From contig CAWKOH010000007.1 in NCBI GenBank assembly GCA_963851245.1, positions 124,001-188,000 on the forward strand: 64,000 nucleotides of DNA, written 5' to 3'. The notes under the pieces are model-generated. The model did not search any database, had not been told where the DNA came from, and saw only the letters and a list, made by a program, of their open reading frames with translations. Source of the stretch: CAWKOH01 sp963851245 (lineage in GTDB: Bacteria; Actinomycetota; Acidimicrobiia; Acidimicrobiales; Palsa-688). The position numbers and the translations under genes were made by a program. This document shows positions 1-9,212 of this stretch, piece after piece; position 1 is the first letter of the stretch, and every line of letters starts with the position of its first letter.

Positions 1-393
1 CGCCGCCTGCACCAGGGTCGGATCGAGCACGCTGGACAGCGGCGCGGTACAGCGCATCGACGCCCGCAACCCGCTTGAGGGTCACCCCGGTGGTGGCCTC
101 GCCACAGCGAAACGACGTATGGCGCACCGCTGGCGTACCGGCAGCAATTACCTGGTCGAGCAACCCCCACTGGTGCAACTGGATCACACCGGCTCGTAGC
201 AAAGCGCGCGGGAATACGGTGTCGCTTCTCCCCACCGGCCGGGCGACGAGCGCGACCCGCAGGCCGGCACGAGCCAGCAGCGTGGCGGTCGCCGGTGCTG
301 CGCAGCAGCCGCCGGTGCTGCGCAGCAGCCGCCGACCACCACCACCACGTCATAGTCCAGGTCAGCCTGCCGGCTAAGAGCGCAAAAGTCCAT
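1..393 (-). pseudogene. FAD-dependent oxidoreductase, N-terminal fragment, frameshifted, runs off the window edge
   Basis: Read on the minus strand, the start at 393 leads into a YDVVVV beta strand and a glycine-rich turn. This is followed, in a shifted frame, by ATLLARAGLRVALVARP, a typical Rossmann FAD-binding opening. Then come RSDTVFPRALLRAGVIQL and QWGLLDQVI, which resemble flavoprotein monooxygenases and geranylgeranyl-reductase-like proteins. The frame breaks at an exact 20-bp tandem duplication (291-330); removing one copy rejoins the two halves. A second frame change lies near position 45. The glycine-rich loop is also poor (GGCCAAP instead of GxGxxG). The gene continues left of the window. 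I infer a damaged gene; the exact family is uncertain. Confidence 0.6.
291..330. repeat. Exact 20-bp tandem duplication
   Basis: Two identical adjacent 20-bp copies (291-310 and 311-330, each beginning GCCGGTGCTG) lie inside the FAD oxidoreductase. Because 20 is not a multiple of three, the duplication shifts the reading frame exactly where the Rossmann motif should continue. Confidence 0.85.
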
Positions 394-892
394 GGTCGTG
401 TCTTGCCAAGGTCAGGCGCGACGCCGGGGGCGTAGGCGCCGGGCCGGGTGCTCTCTCTCGGGGGAAACCCCGATGGCCCCGGCGGCACAAGCGCTCAGAC
501 GACGCCGCATAAGTCGCCGATCGAGCCGCGGCTTCCCCTGCTGAAACGGGGCTTCGATGGCCACGACCCCGAGTCGAGCCAAATGGCGCTGGTCCTTGAC
601 CACGTTGACGACGTCGGAACTGCTGCGGCGCCGACGCCGTTACAAGCAGACAAACCGATCATGGATGTGAGGGGACTTCTGTTGCTCAGAGGCGCCCACG
701 GCGCCCATTACGGAAGGAGGTCCGCTACAGGGGCGCCATGGACAACACGAACCGTAGAGGCCAGCCCTTCCCGCGGCCTTCCCCGCCAACGGTTCTGCCG
801 CCACCGGATCAGCAGCAGTAGGGAAGGTTTCCGGAAGGTCGAGTTCGTAGCTTCGGATCAGAGCACACAGGTGCCACGAGAAGGAGTCCACC
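394..892. other. About 500 bases with no convincing gene
   Basis: Open frames exist on both strands (for example 412-603 minus and 448-1095 plus), but none shows a recognisable domain or good start context. The stretch ends with an AGAAGGAG ribosome-binding site at about 879-886 that serves the acetyltransferase at 893. Confidence 0.5.
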
Positions 893-1876
893 ATGCACAA
901 CCGGCCCACCGCACCCAGGGACACTCGACAGGTCCCGGTCGAACGCCATGCCCACCAGCGGGCCGCCGCCAGATCGGTGAGGTCCGACCGGATTCGAGTG
1001 ACGGTCCTCGAGCAAGCCGACTCCGACGCTCTGCTCGACATGGCAGGACGCTGCTCGGCGACGACCCTTTACCGTCGTTTCCACGGCGTCACTGACGGCG
1101 TCCGCTACGCCCAACAGTTGTTGGCCGATGCCGCCGATCACGATTCCTACGCCGCGTGGAACGGCGACCGCTGCGTCGGCATCGGCAACCTGCACGTCTG
1201 TGAGGACACAGCCGAGATCGGTGTGCTGGTGGAAGACGGCTGGCAGCGGCGAGGCGTGGGCAGCGCCCTGGTGGCAGCGCTCGTGCGCCGAGCCCGGCAA
1301 CATCGAACGGACTTCCTACGAGCTGACCTGCTGGCCGAAAACCAGTTCGTCCTCCAAACACTGGCCAGAGTCGGACCGCTGCGAACACGGTCGGCTCCCG
1401 GCAGCTACACCGCGCTGATCGACATCCGGCCCGGATCCGCACCCGCCCAGACCCCATCAGTCACAACGCCCGGTGCGACCCTTCCCGTCCAAACGGTGCA
1501 TGAGGCGGTCGCTGCCGCTGCCGCTACCACCCGATTCGCTTTCGACGATCTGCATGAACAACTCCAGCCTGACCGCCATGCTCGCCCAGGAGCGCCGCGC
1601 AGACCTACTACGACAAGCAGAGCGGTACCGCCAGGCACACGACGCGAAGGCCGGATCCCGCCCGCCCTCCAAAACCGTCAGGCGCGTATGGCTTGGCGCC
1701 TTCTGCGGCCGCACCGCCCGAGTACTCGCCGTTTCCGGCCGTATTCCACTCGGCGCCGGCACAACGTGGTTCCGTCACCGCCTGTGCCCGAAGGGGATCA
1801 GCCCAGCGACACCAAAGCCACCGAACCGACGAAACGGTCCACGCCGGCCGCCAATCCACTACCAGAACCAGCATGA
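893..1876 (+). CDS. GNAT family N-acetyltransferase (C-terminal extension doubtful)
   Basis: Residues about 40-185 form a GNAT fold. The acetyl-CoA pyrophosphate loop is visible as WQRRGVGSAL, preceded by AEIGVLVED (beta 4) and followed by ADLLAENQFVLQTLARVG. The substrate is unknown. The start at 893 has AGAAGGAG a few bases upstream. A normal GNAT of this type should stop near 1450, but the frame stays open to 1876. The extra part is proline/arginine-rich low-complexity sequence and overlaps a better-looking small ORF in another frame from 1554. I infer that the natural stop was lost through a frameshift, or that the extension is spurious. Confidence 0.65.
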   Translation: MHNRPTAPRDTRQVPVERHAHQRAAARSVRSDRIRVTVLEQADSDALLDMAGRCSATTLYRRFHGVTDGVRYAQQLLADAADHDSYAAWNGDRCVGIGNLHVCEDTAEIGVLVEDGWQRRGVGSALVAALVRRARQHRTDFLRADLLAENQFVLQTLARVGPLRTRSAPGSYTALIDIRPGSAPAQTPSVTTPGATLPVQTVHEAVAAAAATTRFAFDDLHEQLQPDRHARPGAPRRPTTTSRAVPPGTRREGRIPPALQNRQARMAWRLLRPHRPSTRRFRPYSTRRRHNVVPSPPVPEGDQPSDTKATEPTKRSTPAANPLPEPA

Positions 1877-1904
1877 CAACCAGCAGCCGGTTGTCCGAGG
1901 CTGA
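1554..1904 (+). CDS. Small hypothetical protein, helical N-terminus
   Basis: The ORF begins MNNSSLTAMLAQERRADLL and continues with AERYRQAHDAKAG, an amphipathic charged helix common in short actinobacterial proteins that sit behind acetyltransferase or chaperone genes. The C-terminal half is basic and not recognisable. It overlaps the doubtful extension of the GNAT frame, and only one of the two is likely to be real here. No function is assigned. Confidence 0.35.
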   Translation: MNNSSLTAMLAQERRADLLRQAERYRQAHDAKAGSRPPSKTVRRVWLGAFCGRTARVLAVSGRIPLGAGTTWFRHRLCPKGISPATPKPPNRRNGPRRPPIHYQNQHDNQQPVVRG

Positions 1905-1954
1905 GCCTTGCGCCCTTCGGGATCTACGCCACTGCACAACCAAAAGGAAACTCC

Positions 1955-2101
1955 ATGACAACCACGCCCACAAAGGATGAACCCATGACCACCACAACCA
2001 ACCCAACACCGCCACGACCTGGGCAACACCTGCCTCATCAACCGCGGCCATCACTCTCCCGACGAGCCACTACATGTCGACACGGCTGGCAGTGGGTTTG
2101 A
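1955..2101 (+). CDS. Possible 48-residue peptide, Thr/Pro-rich
   Basis: An AAAGGAAA ribosome-binding-like stretch precedes ATG 1955. The product begins MTTTPTKDEP and ends RHGWQWV. Other frames of 1980-2155 also look partly coding, so this may be a piece of a degraded gene. Confidence 0.2.
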   Translation: MTTTPTKDEPMTTTTNPTPPRPGQHLPHQPRPSLSRRATTCRHGWQWV

Positions 2102-2427
2102 ACCTTCCCTGAAGCCAAGCTCACAAAGGACGTCAAGCTGACCGCCTCCGAGGTATGACACTTCATCTCGAAACGCCATCTGCTCGGTTGACGAGCCTAA
2201 GCACTCGGCAACTCGCAGCGCTGCAGATCGTCTGGCAGAGGGCCGGATTGCCGCCCACATCCGGCTACGAAGCCGCCTTTCTTGCGGCGGCCGTGGCCTC
2301 CGACCCGGCCCTCGTCGTCTGTCGATCTCGACGACACGCAGAGCGTGGCCAACGCTGTGGCCATCTCGAAGACAAGTTCAGCGTACTCGCCGGCGCCTCA
2401 GAAGAGTTCATCAGCCCGATGACGTGA

Positions 2428-2726
2428 GTGGTGGAGGACACCGCGATCGAGCGGTTCGCCGCCGCGGAAGTACCCGAAGAGAAGATCTCGTTCCAGAGAG
2501 ACATCTACACCTTCAACTTCCCCGGGTACGCCGTCGGAGCTGCTTGCCGAGTTCAGGACGTACTACGGCCCGACGATGGAACGTGTTCGAAGCCGCCGCC
2601 GCCAATGGCCGCGAGACCCACCTGCAAGGGGAATTGGACGAACTCTTCAACGAGCAGAACGCCATCCCGGGCAACGCCGCCACCTCCATTCCCGGCACGT
2701 TCCTGCCCGTCACGGTTGCACGGTGA
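2428..2726 (+). pseudogene. Class I SAM-dependent methyltransferase, C-terminal remnant with at least two frameshifts
   Basis: Three frames must be joined to read one protein. The pieces are EEKISFQRDIYTFNFPG, then TPSELLAEFRTYYGPTM, then NVFEAAAANGRETHLQGELD and LFNEQN to the stop at 2726 (ending TFLPVTVAR). This resembles the C-terminal part of small actinobacterial SAM methyltransferases. The N-terminal SAM-binding half is not recognisable upstream (2155-2427 is open but unconvincing). I read it as a decayed gene or an error-rich consensus. Confidence 0.6.
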
Positions 2727-2789
2727 CTCGCAGCGAACAGCGGTGACGAACACCCTGACCCACAGCACTACGCCAAGAGAGGACACCAA

Positions 2790-2936
2790 ATGAGCTCGAT
2801 GCAACTAACCGTGACGACCAAGTCAACGTCCGCCCCGGAAGACGTATATTCGGTACTGGCGGACGTACACAGCCACCGCCAGTGGGCCGGAGGATACCGA
2901 TCCACCTCCACCATTCGGAGGACTATTCGTGCGTGA
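2790..2936 (+). pseudogene. SRPBCC / polyketide-cyclase-like protein, truncated after about 35 residues
   Basis: ATG 2790 follows AGAGGACACC and gives MSSMQLTVTTKSTSAPEDVY, then SVLADVHSHRQWAGG. This is the first strand and helix of the SRPBCC (START-like) fold. The frame then degenerates and stops at 2934-2936, far short of the usual 140-160 residues. Confidence 0.5.
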
Positions 2937-2963
2937 CCGTCGCCTGGGAACCGGTGTGCCAGC

Positions 2964-3179
2964 TCAGCCCGCTTTGCGACGTGGTGTCTCGGCCGTGAGG
3001 AGTTGATGAACCCGCTGGTGGGAGATGCCGAGTATGGCGGCGACGTCACGCATGCTGATCCCCCGGCCGGTCAGGGTGACGGCGGCTTTGCGGGTCTGCT
3101 CGATGGCCTTGCGGTCGGCGACACGGGCTTGCTCTCGGGCTTGGCGGGCTTGCTCGACGGTCCGACCGGCGGCGGTAGC
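2964..3179 (-). pseudogene. Helix-turn-helix protein, C-terminal fragment
   Basis: The minus strand reads a charged helix (TVEQARQAREQARVADRKA) and then RGISMRDVAAILGISHQRVH, a clear helix-turn-helix, ending TPRRKAG at the stop 2964-2966. Such tails occur in HicB-like antitoxins and small regulators. There is no in-frame start, because a stop lies just upstream of the visible part, so only the 3' end survives. It lies 100 bases from the tRNA fragment and could belong to the same vanished mobile element. Confidence 0.55.
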
Positions 3180-3276
3180 CCTTCAGGGTGTTGCAGGGTA
3201 TGTTCTAGCAGTGATAGCGGCGACAAAGCCCCATGTAGGAGCCCTACGGAGCATTCTGTGGAGCTTCAATGGGCTC

Positions 3277-3331
3277 ACTGTAAATCTGCCGGCGTACGCC
3301 TACGGCGGTTCAAATCCGTCCCGGCCCACCA
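3277..3331 (+). tRNA. 3' fragment of a tRNA-Tyr (GTA) gene, candidate attachment-site remnant
   Basis: From 3277 the sequence follows a bacterial tRNA-Tyr: anticodon GTA at 3280-3282 in an actGTAaa loop and the 3' anticodon stem TCTGC. A long variable arm follows, then a 5-bp T stem around TTCAAAT (3309-3315), a 7-base 3' acceptor strand, discriminator A and encoded CCA (3329-3331). The 5' half is missing: nothing upstream pairs with the acceptor strand or the anticodon stem. A tRNA 3' piece from anticodon to CCA is the classic residue of integration by a tyrosine recombinase. It overlaps the 3' end of the minus-strand gene at 3310. Confidence 0.65.
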
Positions 3332-3855
3332 TCCATGGCGTTCCGAGCCCGGGCCGCGGCCTGGGCCTGGGCGGCGAGCGGCTCGATCTGTTCTACTGCG
3401 GCTGCGATGGCGCCAGCGTCGAGGCCGTCGACCAGGTGACCGCCGCCGGCTTCGGGCAGCATGGTCGCCGAGACGGGACCTGATGCAGCCGAGCGCCCAC
3501 GGCAGCATGTCACCGTCGGCGGCTACGTCGAACTCGATACGTTGTTGACGATCTCTGCGCCCCGGTGGTTGTAGTGGTAGTGGGGGTCGTCGACAGGAAC
3601 ACGTCGAAGCGCAGGTATTCGTGGCCGTCCTCGGCGCCGCAGACGTGCAAGGACACGCCCTCATCGATGAAGCCCCCTCCGGGACTGCGCTCGAGCTCGG
3701 CCAGCTGGGCCGGGTCGTCTCGGTAGGTTCTCGCCAGACCTTCGGGGTCGAGCTCGCGGTACTCGATCCCGATGGCGACGTTGCCGGCCGGCGAAGTAGC
3801 GGGTGTTTTCCGCGACAGGTGGCTGCGGCGGGATGGCGTAGACCTTGCCGATCAT
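3310..3855 (-). pseudogene. Conserved hypothetical protein, multiply frameshifted
   Basis: The start at 3855 gives MIGKVYAIPPQPPVAENTRY. Other frames continue it as NVAIGIEYRELDPEGLARTY, SPGGGFIDEGVSLHVCGAED, HEYLRFDVF, DPHYHYNHRGAEIVNNV, EFDVAADGDMLPWALGCI and finally MLPEAGGGHLVDGLDAGAIA up to the stop 3310-3312. The clean joining of pieces shows one protein of about 175 residues with four or more indels. I do not recognise the family. It lies immediately downstream of the amidohydrolase and ligase on the same strand and probably shared their operon. Its last codons overlap the tRNA fragment. Confidence 0.55.
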
Positions 3856-3864
3856 GGTGCCTCC

Positions 3865-4740
3865 TCAGGGGACGTGGGTCAGGGAGACGCGGCGAAGCAC
3901 GCTGCGTGCATTGTCGCCCAGCAGACCTGCCGGACGTCTCGTTCGAGGTCCAGCTCGGCGAGCTGGGTCGAGGGCATGGCGGTGGCCGACGGTCGGGAAG
4001 TTGGTGCCGAAGATGCACCTTGCGCCGGCCGGGCCGGCGGAGGAAGTCCACCAGCGGGCCGGCCAGTGCCGCGGCGGGTAGGACGCGGTGCCCAGGTACA
4101 CGTTGGGGAACTTCAGGGCCATCGCGACCGCCTCATCGACCCACGGCCAGCCGGTGTGGGAGAGCACGAACGGCGCGTCGGGGAAGTAGATGGCCGGGCG
4201 GTCGATGCCCATGGGATGGCCGCAACGCTCGGCATCAGGCCGCCGGAGGTGCCGGCCTGCATCACCACCGGTACGGCCTGCGGTCGGCACAGGGCGTAGT
4301 ACGGGTAGTAGTCGGCGTGGTCGAACGGGCGGTCGAAGCTGTGGGTGTGGAGGTAGGCGCCCGACCACCCACGGCTGGCGCAGCGCCTCCTCCGCCCGCT
4401 CGCACGCCGGCCATCCCCAGGTGGTTCGAGTTCCCCAGAGGGCCGCGAAACGGCCCGGGTAACGCTGGGCGAGCGACTCCGATCTCCTCCCACCGGGCCG
4501 TGATGCTGGAGACATCGAAGTCCGGGTCCCGTGGCGGTGCACGTCGCTCGTCACCAGCAGGACCGTGGCGATCCCGAGCTCGTCCATCCGGGCCACCATG
4601 TCGGCCCGCTCGGCGAAGGTGTCATTGGCCTCGTTGCGCACCTTGAGGGGAATCCGTTGACCGGCTATCGCCGCCGTCCCACACCGGCGCCGGTCGGGCC
4701 AGAAGGCATTGACAGAGGGCGTCGATGCTTCCCTGCCGGC
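3865..4740 (-). pseudogene. Amidohydrolase-2 family metal-dependent hydrolase/decarboxylase, frameshifted
   Basis: Recognisable pieces in different frames are ADMVARMDELGIATVLLVTS, RYPGRFAALWG, YLHTHSFDRPFDHADYYPYY and VPVVMQAGTSGG. Then come FPDAPFVLSHTGWPWVDEAV (metal-ligand HTG), KFPNVYLGTASYPPRH and FGTNFPTVG (the GSDxP-like C-terminal Asp motif has become GTNFP), ending GDNARSVLRR at 3865. This is the TIM-barrel family that includes ACMSD-type decarboxylases. At least three frame changes are needed and the N-terminal start cannot be placed. It follows the CoA ligase on the same strand. Confidence 0.7.
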
Positions 4741-4744
4741 ACCA

Positions 4745-6154
4745 CTCACGGCGTCCTTGCGCTCGTCGCGGAAGCGAATCAGCTTGGCCGCGGTACCGGC
4801 CTCGGTTAAGCCATCGAGGGCGCCGGGGGCTACTACCTCGACCTGGATTTTCACGCCCGAGCTGGGTCGTGCAGCCTTTCGGCGACGGCGTCGGCGATGG
4901 CGGGGTACTGCCCATCGGGATCGGCTCGCTCACCACCGCCAGGATCAGCTCGTCGCGGTTGGCCTGCCGTACCGCCCGGACGAAGTAGTCGTTGGTGATC
5001 CCGTCGACGCCGAGGGCCAGCTCGCCGAGGGCCTCCGGCCACACGTTGATGCCGCGCAGCTTGACCATGTTGTCGCCCCGGCCGGCGAACGGGCCCATCC
5101 GCCGCAGCCAGCTGCCGCACGCGCACTGCCCGGCGGGATACAGCGTACGGAGAGATCCATGATGTTGTAGCGGAACTGCGGGCTGCCGGTCTTGTACAGC
5201 TCGGTGATGCACAGCGCGCCGAGCTCGCCGTCCGGGCAGGGGCTCGCCGGTCTCGGGATCGACGACCTGGACGATGAAGGCGTCCTCGAAGATGTGCAGG
5301 CCGTCGTGGGCGGGGCACTCACCGGCTACCGACTGGACCTCGTGGAAGCCGTAGCTGGCGAAGTACTCGAGCCCGAAGGTCTCCTCCAGCAACTCCCGGT
5401 CGCCGATGTTGGGGATGGCGCGCAACCCGAGATCCGTTGCGGGGGTCGTAACCCATGTCGCGGGCCACGTCGGCCAGGCGCAGCAGGTAGTCGCCGGTCG
5501 TCATGATGGCGGCGGCCTGGTAGGCGATCGCCAGCTCGACCTGGCGGCTCGGTGGGGGTCACATTGCCGGTGCAGGTGGTCGAGCACGACGCAGTTGAGC
5601 CATCGGTGCAAGGCCTCGTCGTAAGCGAAGGCGCCGTTGTGCAAACCGTAGGCCCACGAGTTGAGCACCACGTCGCCGGGGCGCAACCCCTGCATGTAGA
5701 ACTGCCGGGCCATCAGCAGTCCGCCCACCTCGCGGTCCCAGGCGGTGTAGAAGGTCGGGCGAGACTTGCCGGTCGTCCCGCCGGACATGAAGACCCGCAT
5801 CGGCTCCCGGACGGCCTCGAACGGTTCGACGCCCTGGTAGTCGCCCCAGGGCGGATGCTCGTCGATGCTGATGCGGATGTCATCGACCGTGTAGAAGGGG
5901 GCGCGCCAAAGATCGTCGAGTGTGCGCAGGTCGGAGGGGTGAAAACCGGCCTCGTCGAAGCGGCGCCGGAAGAACGGGACCCGGTACGCCTGCCAGGCCC
6001 GCTCCCTCAGCCGGGTCAGCTGCCGGCGGGCGATCCGTTCCGGGTCTTCGTACCATCCCGTCTCGAAGTACTCCGGGGCGGGCTGGTACAGGCTGGTGAG
6101 CGCCTCGTAGTCCACTGCTTGCCATGGACGCCGAATCCCCTGGGACAACCCCAC
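4745..6154 (-). pseudogene. Phenylacetate-CoA-ligase-like AMP-forming acyl-CoA ligase, frameshifted
   Basis: From the GTG at 6154 the first 190 residues are intact: RRFDEAGFHPSDLRTLDDLW and the ATP-binding P-loop FMSGGTTGKSRPTFYTAW. Then frames switch to carry AAAIMTTGDYLLRLADVARD, FGLEYFASYGFHEVQSVAGE, IVQVVDPETGEPLP, GDNMVKLRGINVWPEALGE and VKIQVEVVAPGALDGLTEAG. The order matches PaaK-type ligases (adenylation core plus small C-terminal domain). At least three indels break it. The stop is unclear, near 4745. The substrate is presumably an aromatic or other carboxylic acid. It is divergent from the amidohydrolase at 6319, with a candidate operator between them. Confidence 0.7.
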
Positions 6155-6212
6155 TCCTCCCCGGCGCCGTGCTTCCCCGGCGCCACACCGGCGGATCGTG
6201 CGCTACCGTAAA

Positions 6213-6228
6213 CTAAGTCAATCGTTAG
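6213..6228. promoter_or_regulatory. Candidate TetR operator, family A (GTCAATCGTT)
   Basis: CTAAGTCAATCGTTAG lies between the divergent CoA ligase (start 6154) and amidohydrolase (start 6319). Its core GTCAATCGTT followed by xGAG is repeated at 14748 in another divergent catabolic promoter. The nearest candidate regulator is the TetR at 11352. Confidence 0.4.
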
Positions 6229-6318
6229 AGCAAGCGACCGGCGCCGGCTCGACACCTGGACCGCCCAGTCGGCACCTGGACCGGCCAGCCGGCACCCGGC
6301 GGAGGGGAGGGGTGCGCC

Positions 6319-7506
6319 ATGAGAGACGGCTTCAAGGTCTTCGACGCAGACGCCCATGTCATCTACCCGGTGGACCTCTGGCCCCGCTTCTTGGACAAGC
6401 GCCATTCGAGTCGGGTGGGGACCAAACAGCCGGTCCCGGGCTTCGAGACCTACAACCCCGTGACTGTGGACGGCCGGTGGACGCAGCACGACACCATCCT
6501 GTACGGCCAGTTCCAGCGCTACATCGACTGGACCAAGGATGACATGATCGCCAAGTACGGCGAGGATCTGGTGACCGGCGGCTTCACCGGTGACCGCGTC
6601 GCCAGGGCCTTGGCGCACGACGGTATCGACCTGTCGGTGATCTACGGCCCCGAGTACGACCTGTGGTACGAAGGGATCGACCCCGAGATGCAGGCGGCCA
6701 TGGTGCGCGCCTACAACCGGTGGGGGGCGGAAATGCGCGAGACCTCCGGTGGGAGGGTCCACACGGCCGGCCCGATTCCGCTTGGCGACGTGACCAGGGC
6801 GGTAGCCGAGATCGAGTACGCGTACGACGAGCTGGGGATCCGGGCTTTCTGGGCCCGCCCCGACGAGTTCAACCGGCGCACGCTGGGCGACCGGTACTAC
6901 GACCCCATCTGGGAGCTGCTGCAGGACCTCGACGTTCCGTTCTGCACCCACGAGTTCATGGGGCTGCGGGGCAATTCGTTCGGGTCGCACCGTTTCCGTG
7001 GTTACAACGAATGGCACGTGGTCGTGCACCCCTTCGAGGCCATGGGGGCGATCGTGTCGATGATCTGCCACGGGGTGTACGAGCGTTTCCCGCGGTTGCG
7101 TGCGGCCTACCTGGAGGCCGGCTGCGGCTGGCTGCCCAGCTGGCTGCACCGCATCGACGAGCACCTCGAGATCGGCGGGGCGGAATTCCCCGAGTTGACC
7201 ATGCCGGCCTCGGAGTACTTCAAGCGCAACTGCTGGATCACTACCGAATGTGACGATCCTTTCGTCGCTGACGTGATCCGGTGGATGGGAGACGGCCACA
7301 TCCTCTTCGAGTCGGACTTCCCGCATCCCGATTCGAAGTTTCCATATACCAGTGAGAAGTTCGTCCGCCTCGACCCCGACCGGATCAGCGACGAGAGCAA
7401 GCGGAAGATCCTCTGGGACAACCCCGTCGACTTCTACCGCTTCCCCGACGGCTACCTGCCGTCCGAGTTCCACGAGGGGACCGCGCCTCCCAGCACTGAG
7501 ACCTGA
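6319..7506 (+). CDS. Amidohydrolase-2 family metal-dependent hydrolase/decarboxylase
   Basis: 395 residues, intact. The N-terminal metal motif is FDADAHVIYP (DxH). The middle has VPFCTHEFMG (metal His), HPFEAMGAIVSMICHGVYER and AYLEAGCGWLPSWLHRIDEH. The C-terminal catalytic Asp lies in LFESDFPHPDSKFP. This is the amidohydrolase_2 TIM barrel related to ACMSD, gamma-resorcylate decarboxylase and 2-pyrone hydrolases; the true substrate cannot be read from sequence. GGAGGGGAGG precedes the ATG. It is the first gene of a plus-strand run, and hyuB starts 5 bases after its stop, so the two are probably co-transcribed. Confidence 0.85.
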   Translation: MRDGFKVFDADAHVIYPVDLWPRFLDKRHSSRVGTKQPVPGFETYNPVTVDGRWTQHDTILYGQFQRYIDWTKDDMIAKYGEDLVTGGFTGDRVARALAHDGIDLSVIYGPEYDLWYEGIDPEMQAAMVRAYNRWGAEMRETSGGRVHTAGPIPLGDVTRAVAEIEYAYDELGIRAFWARPDEFNRRTLGDRYYDPIWELLQDLDVPFCTHEFMGLRGNSFGSHRFRGYNEWHVVVHPFEAMGAIVSMICHGVYERFPRLRAAYLEAGCGWLPSWLHRIDEHLEIGGAEFPELTMPASEYFKRNCWITTECDDPFVADVIRWMGDGHILFESDFPHPDSKFPYTSEKFVRLDPDRISDESKRKILWDNPVDFYRFPDGYLPSEFHEGTAPPSTET

Positions 7507-7510
7507 GCTG

Positions 7511-9212
7511 ATGACCGAGGTCGAAGCGGCCATTACCGCCCAGGTGGTACGCAACGCGCTGGCGGTCGCCGTCGAGGAGGCCAGCGTGGTCGTGGTGCGT
7601 TCTTCGCACAGCATCAACATCCAGGAAGGTGCTGACGCGGCGGGAGCGCTCCTCGACGCGGCCGGCCAGCTGGTGGCCCAGTCCACCGCGACCAGCGTCA
7701 TGCACAGCGCCAGCCTGCGGTGCGGGCTGCAATCGTTGCTGAAAGAGATCCCCGTGAACGAGATGGTTCCGGGTGACGTCTTTGCGTGCAACGATCCGTA
7801 CCGGGGTGGCATCCACGCCAACGACATCATGGTGTTGCGGCCCATCTTCGCCGAAGGCTCGTTGCGCTGGTTTGCCGGGACACTGATCCATGTAGCCGAC
7901 ATGGGCGGTTCGGCAGTGGCGGGACTGGGAGCTTTGGCGTCCGATACCTACGCCGAGGGCGTATTGCTGCCCCCGGTGCGCCTCTACCGCGCCGGGGAGG
8001 CCAACCGCGACGTCCTCGGCATCATCGAGCGCAACAGCCGGACACCCAGCAAGGTCATGGGCGACGTGCATGGCCTGATCGCCGGGGTCAACGTGGTCGC
8101 CCGGCGGATGGACGAGCTGGTCGAGCGCTACGGCGCCGACGCCTTGAGCCGGCAGATCGATTCGTTCCTCGACTACGCGGCGCGGCGCTTCAGGGAGGAG
8201 ATCAAACGGATCCCGGCCGGCACCTACCGCGGCAGCTTCACCATAGACACAGACGGGCTAAGCGCTGGCCGCACCTTCGACGTGGTGGTCGCAGTCGCTG
8301 TCGGTGACGGTCACGTGACCGTCGATTTTACGGGCACCGCTGAACAGTCCCGAGGCTCGATCAACTCTTCGTACTCGCAGACCCTCTCGGGGGTGGTCTA
8401 CGCCATCCGCTGCTTCATCGACCCATCGATCCCGATGAACGAAGGTTGCTTCCGCTCGATCCACACGGTGTTGCCGGAAGGTTCACTGGTGAACCCCACC
8501 CCGCCGGCGGCCTGTGGAGGGCGGGTGGTCACAGTGACGGCGGCGCTCGAGGCGATTCTGGCCGCCCTGGCGCACGCCTGCCCCGACCACGCCGTCGCGC
8601 CCAGCGCTCTCATCCAGGTCTACTCGATGACCGGCCTGCGTGACGACGGCGAGCGTTGGCTCACCCTGGGCTACGAATTCGGCGGGATCGGCGGGCGACG
8701 CGGGTCGGACGGCCCCGACGCCACCGGCCCGTACTTCCTCGGCGGCAGGTCAGTAATCCCCCAGATCGAGCCGCTGGAGCACCAACTGCCGTTCGTGGTC
8801 GAGCGCTGCGCGCTCGATGCCCGACTCCGGCGGGGCGGGGCAATGGCGCGGCGGTCTCGGGGTAGAGATGGCGCTTCGGATGACCGGTCCGGCCCAGCTG
8901 ACGGTGCGCGGGGACCGCATCGGACTCCCACCGCCGGGGACCGAGGGCGGGCAGCCGGGCCGGGCGGGGAGCTTCGCGGTGGCCCGGGTCGACGGCACCT
9001 ACCAGCAGCTCGCTTCGAGGGAGCAGGATGTCGACCTGCACCCTGGCGACGTGTTCTGGCTGCGCACCTCGGGCGGGGGCGGCCTCGGGTCCCCCGCCCA
9101 ACGCGACCGGGCCGCCGTGCGTCAGGACGTCCGGGAGGGAAAGGTGTCGCCGGAGGCGGCCCGAGCCGTCTATCAGCTGCTGGACTCCCTTGTCGGCGGG
9201 GGCTACTCGTGA
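7511..9212 (+). pseudogene. hyuB: Hydantoinase B/oxoprolinase family protein, one frameshift near 8815
   Basis: From ATG 7511 the first 435 residues follow HyuB: GADAAGALLDAAGQLVAQST, PGDVFACNDPYRGGIHANDI, HVADMGGSAVAG and DVHGLIAGVNVVARRMDEL. Then TPPAACGGRVVTVTAALEAI precedes QLPFVVERCAL. One extra base around 8812-8817 then shifts the frame. The normal C-terminus resumes in another frame as PDSGGAGQWRGGLGVEMALR and WLRTSGGGGLG to the stop at 9210-9212. The unshifted frame happens to stay open into hyuA. The family hydrolyses or carboxylates with the HyuA partner in an ATP-dependent way (hydantoins, 5-oxoproline, acetophenone). It overlaps the start of hyuA. Confidence 0.8.

Noticed and set aside
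3240..3331. A complete tRNA-Tyr gene
   Set aside because: No 5' acceptor strand, D arm or 5' anticodon stem can be found. Only the 3' half exists.
6016..7902. 628-residue minus-strand ORF over the amidohydrolase and hyuB
   Set aside because: Antisense to two recognisable genes, no motifs.
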